A stretch of DNA of 62,000 bases, taken from assembly GCA_015680685.1 (NCBI GenBank), contig MNCI01015499.1, forward strand, positions 2,340,473 through 2,402,472. Direction: 5' to 3'. Shown here in pieces: positions 12,301 through 24,300 of this stretch; position 1 is the first letter of the stretch, and each line of letters begins with the position of its first letter. The notes beneath the pieces were generated by a model, which saw only the letters and a program-made list of their open reading frames with translations, had not been told where the DNA came from and ran no database searches. This DNA is from Gnetum montanum (lineage: Eukaryota; Streptophyta; Gnetopsida; Gnetales; Gnetaceae). The translations under genes and the position numbers were made by a program.

Positions 12301-15300
12301 AATCAAGGTGTTGCATACCCCAATGGGATGAAAATGAGAAGGGCCCAAAGGATCGGCAACCTTAGGGATCAAATCAATTTTGGAACAATTGATTTCACAA
12401 TAGACTTGCTGCCTTTGCAGCATCAGATTAAAGGCCTCCAGAAGGTTCGCCCCCAAAATATCAACACACACCCAAAAAAACTGAATAGGCCACCCATTTG
12501 ACCCAAGAGCCCGATCCAGCTTCATAGAGGCCATCGCCTCATCTAGATTTGTCCACATGAAAGGCTCCAAAAGCTTACGATTCTCCGTTTCACCAATAAC
12601 CAATCTCACAAGGATAGATACTGCCATTGTATCAATTTTGGCCCAAATATTGGTCCAGTACTCTTGCATCACATAGGCAATATCTTGGGGCTCAATCAGA
12701 GTCACCCCATCCTACACCAACTTAATGCTCTTGGCCTAGCTATTAGACTTACACCAACTTAAGTGTTTCTGTCCCCCTCCTTCAGCCATTTAATTCAAGC
12801 ATGTTGCTTCCAGTACAACTCCTCATCAATTCCCAGGTCCTGTAACTCCCTTAGTACCATTTGCTCCTCCACTTCTACAACTACTCCTGATTCCTAGTGA
12901 GCCTGGAGAACCACACATCTAGTCCTAAACAAAAACCTCTCCATGGCATTGACAGAGCGAATAGCCTGCTTGAAACAACAAAACCTAGTCTTCAAGAAAT
13001 CTGTAGGATCCACCTAGGAGGGGTAATCTGCCCAGATCTACATCACCAATGGTCTAAGCCAAGGCTTAAGCAACCAAGACCACTCAAAACAAAATGGGGA
13101 AACCTTTCATTTGACCCACTTCGCCACCTGCCAGCACAAAGACCAATGGTCTGATGCCAACCTCTCCTTCCCAGAGACCTAGACCTAAGGATCCATTAAA
13201 ATGCTAGAACTTATCCAAACACATTCAATTCTAGATAAGACCAAGTCCTTTCCCCTACGATGGTTGGTCCAAGTAAACTTGCAGTTAGCAATCTCCATGT
13301 CAATTAAATTGTACGTTTGCAAAAAAATCTAGAAACTGTTGACTACCCAACAGCTCAAGCAGATACCAACCTTTTTCCAAGTGTACACATGTTGGTTGAA
13401 GTTACCAATCACTAGCTGCCGCCACTGACCAACAAGCTAGGTGATCCGGTTCAACTCACCCAACCATTCTTACCAGTTCTGAGCACCATAGAAGTTTGCA
13501 AGCCACATTCCCTCATCTGTAAGAATCAGTGATGCTCAAGGACGAGGAATCCATCGGACTTAAGGGCAACTTTGCCAAAATGGCCAAGCCCTTGGCTTTT
13601 CCTCTACTAGGTACAAGTTGTGTCTGCCACCTAGTCCAACATAGATAGTGGGCCTCCATAGCCTGCAACTTAGTTTCATGTAAACACACAATGTCACATT
13701 CCTCCCTTCTCACGATATCTTTGAGGGTAGTCTTTTGTAGGGGGTACCCTGCCCCTTGCAAATCCATGACAAGATCTTCATGACTTACCAACCAACCACT
13801 TCTTATACACATCCCTCAAGGTTGGTTGTAACCCCAAATCAATCTCGGCCTGCATCTTTTTGCTACAAGAAACCAACAAAAGTGGCCACCCAACCCTCCC
13901 AAGCTCAGGGGAGACCAAGAAACACCCCTACAACACCATCGTTGCCCCTACAATATTCATCATTTTGGGGAATGGCAACCCCCTAACTACCCCCACCCAA
14001 TCTCTAAGTAGGGGGAGATCACACCCCCCCCCCAAAACCCAATCTCTAAGCAAGGGGAGATCACCCCCCCCCACCCCCCATTCCTTAACTAGGCGACCCA
14101 AGTACCTCTGTACCAAGACCCATCGTCGCAGGAATAGCCACCAGGATGCCTAATTCCGTGATAGGCTCCCTGGCAACAACGCCACTTAAAATAGGCACCA
14201 CAGGACCAATAAGAGCCACCCCAACCCACATTGACCTCCCACGTCAACCAACAACCATCCAATCCTCCCCATTCTTTCGTGGCGTGGATTTAGTTCAAAG
14301 TCAGCAAGCCACCGCCCAGTGGTTGTTCTTTCCGCAAATCATGAAGTGAGCCACTAGGGCTAATCCCCTTGTAGCCAACATGTCTTACGGTAGATTTTTG
14401 TATTCGACATGAAGCAATTCCTCTCCCATCGGAAGATTCGTGACCACTTCTTGCACCCGGTCCCTAGATCCAAGCACTCGCCAAACACAGAAGTGGACAT
14501 AGCCCATTCATTCCATAGACTCCGTAAACTGATCGAACTTGATGAACTTGTTGAAAAACCCTGCAAGGATTTTCAAGAAATTCGGTGTCCATAACTCCCA
14601 AAGAATGTCAGACACCCAAATCCAAACAAGCGCACAAACGAAAAGGTCAACATCTTGGTGAGCCCTTGGATGCCAAGGCATTATGGCCAACCCACAGGCC
14701 CCATAAAACCAAGGGCCCTCAAAAAGAGCCTTATCACAGTCCACATCCAAACTAAACACAGAGCAATAGTTCGTCTATCAAAACTTTGAACTTGCACATC
14801 CTCCAATCCCCAATTTGTTGCAGCCCATTTTCAAATAAGGTCAAGCCAAGGTTGCATCCTTGCCGATACAAACTTGCCAATGAGGCTAAGTTCCATGGTT
14901 TGCACCCCCTTACTAGGCAAGTGACTAACTTGCAAACACATGACCCCTCCCTTCAAGAGCAGGCCTCAATACCCCTATCGCTTGGATGCCAACCAGTTGG
15001 GTTAGAGCCATCCGCTCCTAAAACCCTGAGGAGCCAAAACCATAAGCCTCTCCCAGAGGACCCTCTATATTTGAGTGCCTAGAGAGACCTTTACCACCAT
15101 CCTTGAGCCCACCCATGCCCAACCCTTTGCCGCCATGGCGACCACCCTCTGGGTCAACACCCCCACTCCTGAGACCACCATAGCCATCCGCTCCCAGCCG
15201 CACCACTCCTCCCCCTCCAACGCTTCCTCCCATAGATCAATTTCAAATTTTCTTCCCCAATTAACTGGAACAATTAGCCAATCATACATTATCAAAGTTT

Positions 15301-18300
15301 TGCTTTTATAACTGCAATATCTTTTTAAAGTTTCTTTTCTTGTTTTCAAAATAGGATAATATATTATAACATACAACTTTAAAACAGGTAACTTCTGTTA
15401 TATATAACATACCTCATGCCCACAGAAAACCCTAGTTGTCTTTGGTAAGGATGCCAACGTTTTACACATCGATTCGTACATCTGTTCTGGAGAGCCCTCA
15501 AAAAACTTCCCACAACCAGCAATAAACTAGAAGATGACAAAGATGCTTGTTGGTTGCAAATCAACAAAACTTGGAAAAGAAAAAAAACATATATTTTCTG
15601 TGAATGTATTGCGCTGTAATAAAAGTACTAAAACATGACTATCTTACCAGCGTATCTCCTGTAAAAACAGCAGGATCATCTCCACTAGAACCAGTAACAA
15701 AATAGCTTATGTGACCACTTGTATGGCTGTTTTAAACAATCAATACACCAACAAACAGGGTTGTAAGTATCGTTATTAGAAAATCAATCAAATGTGTAGT
15801 AACTTTAAAGGTTTCTATAACACAGTATTCCAGGAATCATCCATAAGGTTGCCTTTATCTCAACAAGACGGGCTAAGCCATTAAGGTAGGTGGAGGATTT
15901 AAGGATGATTTTTATGGCAAGCTGTTTACCTGATACTCCTGAATATATATTTTTACCATGCTCTCAAGTAGCACATAAAATCTCCCAGGAATAAAGGACA
16001 ATAATTAAAAAGTTAATTGCATAAGCTGAGGTGTTAGCCTAGTGGTAAGGATCTTAGCTTGGTAACCCCAGGTCACAGCTTCAATTCTACTGGGTAGCAT
16101 TGAGTTAAAAAAAAAATTAAAAAAAAATCCATAAAAGAAACTCTGAAACTCGTCTGACAGATCTAAGGGTCTCAGCAGATGTAAGTAAAAATTTCAGTTT
16201 TAATATATAAGAGGTTTCAGTGGACATAAGTAAAAAATTTCAGTTTCAGTATCTTAGAACCTCATGAAAAAGGATCAGTATAAAATGAAAGTAAAGAAAA
16301 AGTAGAATAAAAACTGAAAATGCTTATTGACAATTATGGAGTGCAAGAAAACAGCATTCCCTGGATTAGAGGTGGAAAAAGGCAATACTGTTTGGATGAA
16401 ATTCACATGATTCAAGCTGAGCTTCAGTCTGAAAACCAATCAGAAAAAAAAAATAGAGAAAATGGGGCTAGTTAATTATCAGTGCCTTCTAAAGCAGAAA
16501 CACACTTAATAAATTCAGAAAGCCAAGCTCAATAAGGAGAGACAACAATACAAAGTCACCTTTTTTTCTCACCTCTTCCTTAGTGAAGGAGACTACAAAC
16601 ACTACTAGCTGATTGTGAATCATAAGGGAGATTTATTAGTGCAGCATTACAAGATAACCATGACTGCAATCAAATTCTACAAAAACCTTTGGTGCACGGG
16701 GACAAAATGTGATGTTGCGATAGCTTCAAGGATTATGAGTTGCATAGAAAATCACTTGACTTAACAGCACATTGAGTTTCCCAATAAGACTCAAAAGAGG
16801 AAATACATGGACTAGTTTTTGGATTGCCCAATCAAAACTCACTTGAAACATACAGATTTTCAACTGAGTTCATTTAAAGTAATGGGTAGGTAATGAAGAA
16901 TGAAATTTTAGATATGACCTTAAAAGAGATGAATCTTAGCCCACCCATCTTCTCAAGGTCCAATGCGCACAAGATATAGAGAATTGTAGACCAATTAGTG
17001 TCTGTTCAAGTATTTATAAAATTTTCTCACTTTCTGACCTTGATATTGAACCATAGTTCAATGGAGTGGATTGGATCACAGATAAACTTTTTAAAGAAAA
17101 GATTTCAAATCACAAATTGTTCAAAAATGCATGGATTGAAGTAAGCATAAAACTGTAGTTATATGAAAAGTATTAACATCATGCTCCACACAGAAAGATG
17201 ATTTTGTAAATGCTACTTGGAATCAGACTAGAATCAAAATTCCAATGAAGCGTTAGGACCAAAGAACTGCAACAGAAGCCCCGCAACCTAGGGAAGGGAA
17301 ATAAAGAAGTGGGCCTTGCAAGCAATCTTAGAAAAGGTGGCAATGTGCTGTAATGTGGTCAATGTACCAAGATTAGCTGCTTAAAAGCTATTAGCCACTG
17401 TAATGGGAGAGATCACTGGGAGCTCTGGTATAGTCTTATCTTCCCTGCCACTTAAGTTCTCTAGAAAGGAGTGGGTAGGAGAAAGATGTTTTGACGGCAT
17501 GTTACTGGGTTGGTTATGTGGAGGCATCGGAAAGCTCTTAGCAGAGGTATTGTGTAAGTTTGCCTACACATTGGAGTAATGTGTGTAACGTAAGTCCCAC
17601 CATGCGTGGGGTAACAAGGAGTAAGTTGCGAATGGTGCCACCACCTTGGCTCCATGTCAGGATCCAAGTCCTTCATGCATGTGTACCTCTAAATGCACAT
17701 GACAGATGTAATAATTAAGGTGCAACCTTAAAGGAAACCAAATTCGATGCATTGCTTCTACATTCACCTGCTGCCGATTACAATAGGAAATTCGGATGGT
17801 CCAACGTGACTGGACTAGCTACGTTGCCGGCTTACAACCTCAAAGAAATACCTTCTTGATCTGGGAAGAAAAGGGAGGTGTTGGGCTCTCTAACAAGCAC
17901 CTCAAGAAGGCAATACACTATGTGTTTAAGTGTGTAGCATGTCTTATCTCTAAGCCTTAATAAAAGGAAATGAACCTCTAGGACACACCTGGCTTACTCG
18001 TTGTTACCCAAAGTAGCTTGGTATGTGAGAGATGTCCCAGGGTGGTGGTTCTCCTAGGCTCTCCCCATGGTTCGGGGGCTATGGAACACTTTGAGGCACC
18101 CTCGGGTGACTCAAGTGTTAGAAAATCCATCTCAGCTTGGCGGTACCAAGCTAGCAACAGGACACCCTCCTATTGTAACTCTTTCTTAAGTCCTCTTCAT
18201 TCTACCCTCACCATGGAGAACTACATGGCCCTGATTCTACAGCGGTTGTAGATATGTAGGCAGCCAAGACTGGATAGTTTTGGTGTGGTGCCAGGCCTCA

Positions 18301-21300
18301 CCTTGTACCAGATCGTGAGGGATCTGGGGGTGAGGCACCTTCCCTTGTAGGTGCATCGTTTCCCCTCCCACCAATGTTGTCTACAGGGTTGCTTGTGTGC
18401 TTGTTTGCTTGGTCCTCGTTTGGAGTTGGTTACCCTCCATGAGGTGCATTTCCATACATAATAAGAAGTTGTGTTGCTTCTTGCACTCACTCTTGAGTTG
18501 CTTGCTTGCTTGAGGTGTATTCCCCAGGTCTTCCACCCCAGATCCATTGGATCTTAGTGAATTCCTTGGGGTGCTGAGCAACGTTGTTACAGATGGTATC
18601 GGAGCGTTTTTTGAAATTGTGTTGTGATATGCATGTGCTCTTTGGTTGTGTTACTCCATTGAGGTTGTTCGATTAATGGTCCCTTCAGATTGATACCTAG
18701 GTGATCTAGGATCATATCCTTATGTATTCTTTGAAGAGTTGCCTTATGGCAATGTTTTTACGCTCTTCATGAGGGGACAGATGTTAAATTGTGAGCAACT
18801 AATGTATGTTGCTCTCCTTAAGGATGTAAACTATTGCATTGTGGTGATGTCCTCCACTTGTTTACTTGTGGTTGGACTAGCTGTGATTGTATGTGATATG
18901 GTAGAGAGGAGTTCTATTGGCAACTCAAGAATTTTGTTGCTCAAGGAGCTCTCATCTCTAGTCTCCAGTGATTCATCTAGGATGAATCGGACTGAGTCTC
19001 CACTTCAGTTTCCACCCAGATGACATGTTTCGAGATGGCATTGGTTGAATTTTGCAGGATAGGATATCCTTGCACTCCCACTCACCCTAAATACAGTGAG
19101 TATGGGAAAATACAAATTGGGAGAAGATGGTTCCCAGGTACCTCAGGATGGAGGGCCTTCGAACATGTGCTTTTGGTGAGCCTTGTTCTAGGTAGATTAA
19201 GATCGTTGCCAGTAGACTTCGTACATTCATGTTTGCGATTGTATGTTTGTCTATTTGTGTATGCCTGTCTTCTTGGTTGCGCTTTCAAATTCTGCATGCA
19301 TGTTATCTTCGTCGTGTCTATTGTTCGTAATGCAAGGCTTGGTGTTCTACGTGGTATGATGACTTATTGTTGGGAACATTGAGGATGCATTTTGAGGCCG
19401 TTTGTGCCATCCCAAAGCCAAATGTTTGTTGTCTTGTTTGACAACTTGTGCGTGAGGCATGATTGCCCTTGTTGCTGATCTTTGCGAGTTGTGCTCCCTT
19501 GTTTGAGCTAGTTGTGTTGCCCTTGGGTTTGTGGCATCACTCTTTTGATTGGTGACATTTCTTGGTCACTCTGATTCGAAGACTACTGGTGTGGGTCATC
19601 CTATTGTTGGTTCTTGTTGAGACCGCACCTCGTTTGATGAGAGTCTTTCTTGTGGACGCATCCTCTGTGATGTTGCTTGTTGTTACGAGAATTGGTTTCA
19701 TGCAGACCTGTTGTTGGATAGACCTTGGTCTTCCACCTTATTTTTGAGTTGAGATGACGATTCTCTATTTCCCATGCCGCTTATGATTGTGTTGAGATTT
19801 TTATCTTGGTTGAAACTAGTGTTAGTGGCTGGGAATGATTGTTGTATATGAATCTTGGAATTCTGAGAGTGTGCTAGCTCTCTTTGGGTGTGCCTCATGA
19901 TGAAATCGTTTGTTTGAGTGTATCTAATTGACCCATCAATGTTTTGCATGATTGATCTCTATGCATGTTGTTGAGGTCTTGCTTTTATGATGTTGCAAGA
20001 GTGATATTACTCTATTATATGATCATGCTTGATGGTTGTGTATGAGGCTGATGTGTTGATCGTGTTCCTGCTAACTTCTATGTTTCTGAGCTTTTGTCTC
20101 AGTGTTTGCAGGCAGCACAGGTACAAAGATGCAGCCAGTGGTGACCTCAGTTGCTTCTGTGAGCACTATGTCTATGGGGAATATATGTGCTCTTGAGACC
20201 TTCATGAACTGATTATTTGGTCTCAAAATCCCAACATTGGGTTGTGGATTTATCAGTACCTTGGCTGTGATGAATCAACAGGTACATTATGATTTGTTTG
20301 CCTCTCTGTGCTGGGTAAGCAAAACAGAGGACGATGATCTATCCTAGACCCTACAGATATTGGGTTAGCAAATGGCATGAAATGGTATCCTTGGCCATGC
20401 CGGATACTGATGGCCCAGGAGTGGCCAATGCATTGAGGTCCCACTTTGGCAGGTGGTGGATACTCAGTTGGCGTGTTCCATTATTCGATTGTTGCATTCG
20501 TGTCCCGAATCATTTTCGTTCGAAGGTAGTTGTGCAGTGGGTTCAGTGCAATGGTCGATCATGCACGTTTTGAGTCAATGGTGCAGTGTGACAAATGATC
20601 ATTTATGCTTCATGACAAAGACAAGTTTTTCTCAAAACAACATGGTTCTTTCGTGGTATGCTCCTGGTGGCCTAAATCCTTCAACCTAGGATGGGCTTGG
20701 GTAGTTCATCCTATAGCCTTCTAGGCCTAGGTAGCATTCCTAAATACCATGTATGTTCCTATTAAATTGTATTCCTATCCTCGGGTATGTGAAATGTATC
20801 TATGTGATATTCTCAATTCGACAGTATGCACCCAAAAGTGCTAGATGTATTGCCCTATGTGACTTAGTTGTCTCCTCGTTGTAGGCCTATGCCACACACT
20901 ATGATAAGACCAAGCTTGATGTATGGTGTTTTCCTGGTGCTATTTTTGAGCACCTTTTGTATATGTTGTAAATGGCCTTTAGGCCTTGATGTATAATTCT
21001 GCTGAAAACCTCATGGAAAACTCATTAGTTGTGATATGGTGTTGTAACGAACAGGCCTGGGCATGTCCTTGCCCATTGTGCTCTTGAACTGGTGCCATGT
21101 GTTCTTGGTGATGTTGGCATGCCTTGAGGGTGTGTGCTTTGGTGAACGTCCTGAGACAGGACAAATCTTGGGAACACTTCCTCTTGTGTTCCGAACTGGC
21201 TAAAATCTAATTCACAAATGATCGATGGTGGTATGTAGCCTGAAATACAAACAAATTGGTTCGATGTGCTTGATCTCAATAGCAGGTGGTTCACTGTGGC

Positions 21301-24300
21301 CATGTGAATTACAATGGCAGACTGAAATTCAAATCAATGTGATGTTGTGATGTCTAGCTATGGAGTAGAGTTGAGTTCTGGGTATTGGCACCTAGACTCG
21401 CCCTTCCATGTTAGATGCAATCGTGGAGCAGCTTTGCAAATGTTGGGATGGTGGTCCATCCTTGAATAAATGACGTTATAGATATAGAAATTGTGACTTC
21501 TCTTGGTGGCCTTGCTTGGTGGGCTTGAATGTATGGTGTTTTCCTGGTGCTATTTTTGAGCACCTTTTGTATATGTTGTAAATGGCCTTTAGGCCTTGAT
21601 GTATGATTCTGCTGAAAACCTCATGGAAAACTCATTAGTTGTGATATGGTGTTGTAACGAACAGGCCTGGGCATGTCCTTGCCCATTGTGCTCTTGAACT
21701 GGTGCCATGTGTTCTTGGTGATGTTGGCATGCCTTGAGGGTGTGTGCTTTGGTGAACGTCCTGAGACAGGACAAATCTTGGGAACACTTCCTCTTGTGTT
21801 CCGAACTGGCTAAAATCTAATTCACAAATGATCGATGGTGGTATGTAGCCTGAAATACAAACAAATTGGTTCGATGTGCTTGATCTCAATAGCAGGTGGT
21901 TCACTGTGGCCATGTGAATTACAATGGCAGACTGAAATTCAAATCAATGTGATGTTGTGATGTCTAGCTATGGAGTAGAGTTGAGTTCTGGGTATTGGCA
22001 CCTAGACTCGCCCTTCCATGTTAGATGCAATCGTGGAGCAGCTTTGCAAATGTTGGGATGGTGGTCCATCCTTGAATAAATGACGTTATAGATATAGAAA
22101 TTGTGACTTCTCTTGGTGGCCTTGCTTGGTGGGCTTGAATGTGCTCAAAACACTTGAGCCTATGCTCTCATGATTGGGGGCTTCTAATGATTTGTGCATG
22201 TTGGCGGGCTCTCGTGACCGATTGCTTTTGGTGCTTTGGAGGGCTATGATGTGCTCTCATGGCTTGGGACTTATTGGTGCTTTCGTGGTCTATGGTGTGA
22301 TTCCATGACAAGGGACTCATTGTGCCTAACAAGCTATGGTGTCTTGTCGAATTTCCCTATGTACTCTATTCCTCATGTACACTGATGTATCACACCATCC
22401 TTCCCTAATGTAAAGCCCCATGTCTCTGATGTATTGTAAATGTATGTCATGTCTTAACCTCCCTAGTGGGACAGCAAGTTTGAGCACTATATTACTTGAT
22501 GAATCTCTAATCCTATGAGGGGTTATCCTCCATTCCAATGGATGCCCTCTTTAGTTCCTGAAATGTTAAGGCAGGTGATATCAAGACAGTTGTTCTCTAG
22601 TTGGGACCTAGAAGCAGTTGATGTTTGGGACTTGTTCCTAGCAGTGGTCCATGTTCGTGAACTCATGGGGCTTGTTCTCAGAGACAGAATGTTGTTACCC
22701 TGGTGAAATTCATGAAACCTCCTTTGTGAGGTCATGTTGTTGATGTAAATTAAAGGTACATATCGCCCTTCTTGTAAGCAAGGCATAATCTTATGTACTC
22801 TCAATTTTGGGTGCTCCAGAGGGACTTGTTGGGGTTCTCTGGTAGACCACCCTTATTGTAAACCCTTCGAGGATGAATCGTGTAGTGTTTTGAGTTGTAA
22901 CTGATGTTGGTGAGCCCATTCCTTGTAAAACTATCTTGAGGACCCAATCCTCCTATGGGAAAAATGTTGTTGTTGACTTGTGTCTATTGTTTGGGTTGAA
23001 TGATGATAGGTAGTGGTGCGGCCTTGTCCACCACAATTGATGTAAACGGGCTTGACCGGAATGTATGAAACAAAAACCCAAATCTCCCAAGATGAAACAG
23101 AAATCCCTCTTGATAAAATTTTAAAGAGAAGACCTCCTTGGCATCTCGAGTTGTTCTCAAGGTGAAATTGAATTTGGGTAAGACTTGTAAACCCATGTCT
23201 TCCCTCAGCCGGTAACAGTTCGACGATATGGTTCTATTGGCTATATTGACTACTTGGGCGTGTATTATGGGTAAGGTGTAGCTGGGCTGCTATACTTACC
23301 TATGGAAGAAACCTCCCAAAGAGGATCCTTCCTTCAAGTGCAAAAATCTAATGAAAGGTGTTGATCATGAGACTGGCAATCGTCCTTGCTATGGTGGGGA
23401 AAATCAAATTATGGGAACCTAGATGTTCCTTGGAGAATTCATGATCTGGTTGCTCTCAAAGGTGACTCTATATTCTTTCCTGGACCTAGTGTTCAGAAAA
23501 TGGTGCTTGTCCCATAACTTGGAGTGGGAAGGATAGCTTGTATGTTGCAAGTGTGATTGATCCTTCTCCATGAACGAGAAATTATGGTTGCAATCGATGA
23601 TGTGCTTATGGTTGACATGAGATGTGTGTATGGAGGATTGTCATGGGGTTGGCTGCCCAACAGATCCTCCACTTGTTCTAACATTCGAGTAGGCATTCTT
23701 GATGTTGGACAATCACAAGAGTTGTTGATGATAGTTTGGGCTTGTTGTATGATAGCCTCTTGGAGAAGTTTCCAAATAGATTTTGGATCTTCTCTCTCGT
23801 TGTGGCAATGGAATATTGTTGGATGGTGAATTGAGGTATGTGATGCTGGTGTCTATGGACGACAAGGTCAAGCTCAAAAGATCTGCCCTTGTACCTTGTT
23901 TGGAAAGGAGAACATGCTCGACTCCCTTCATACTAGCTTGAACAGACATGATGAAAAAAAATGTGCATGGTACAGATGCATGTAGAATTAGTGCTTAGAT
24001 GGTTGCACTGGTGAGACCCCATGGGTCTGGATGCGAGTAGCAAAACATAGAGTTCTAGCAAGCGTGAGTTGCTTGCGGAGACATGGCTCTTTTGGAGCAT
24101 GTCCTCCCTCTTGGTTTGATGTTCCCAAGTCCATCACCATGGGTAGTGGCCTTGGTGAGCCCTCAAAATCGATGAATGAAAAAAAAATTGATGGATGCTG
24201 AGATACCATTCACAAAGGAACTCAGCTGGACTTGTGGAAGAGGAGCTATCTTCTTGCATAGGTATGGGCCTACACAAGAAGATATGTCTCTAGACCTAAG

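Larger units (their letters stand above)
7638..15283 (-). mobile_element. LINE-A: near full-length L1-type LINE in intron 5
   Basis: The 12-bp direct repeats ATACATTATCAA at 7626-7637 and 15284-15295 flank a minus-strand element. It ends in a 23-nt poly(A) tail, seen as T at 7641-7663. Reading from the 5' end it has a glycine-rich then DUF4283-like ORF1 (about 15233-14360), an APE endonuclease (about 13812-13513), a reverse transcriptase (12705 to about 11690), a connecting and zinc-finger region (about 11190-9030), then a coiled-coil plus J-like segment (8904 to about 8080). All frames carry stops, so it is dead. Two features enlarge it to 7.6 kb: a roughly 825-bp tandem duplication and an insertion of about 500 bp. 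Confidence 0.88.

Noticed and set aside
16026-16110. A functional tRNA gene
   Set aside because: Box A and B are present, but no cloverleaf with an acceptor stem can be formed, and an A-rich tail follows. It is a SINE.
21025-21913. Two related 92-codon minus-strand ORFs (21025-21303 and 21635-21913) as a gene family
   Set aside because: They are the same antisense frame in the two copies of the 610-bp tandem duplication within a non-coding element.
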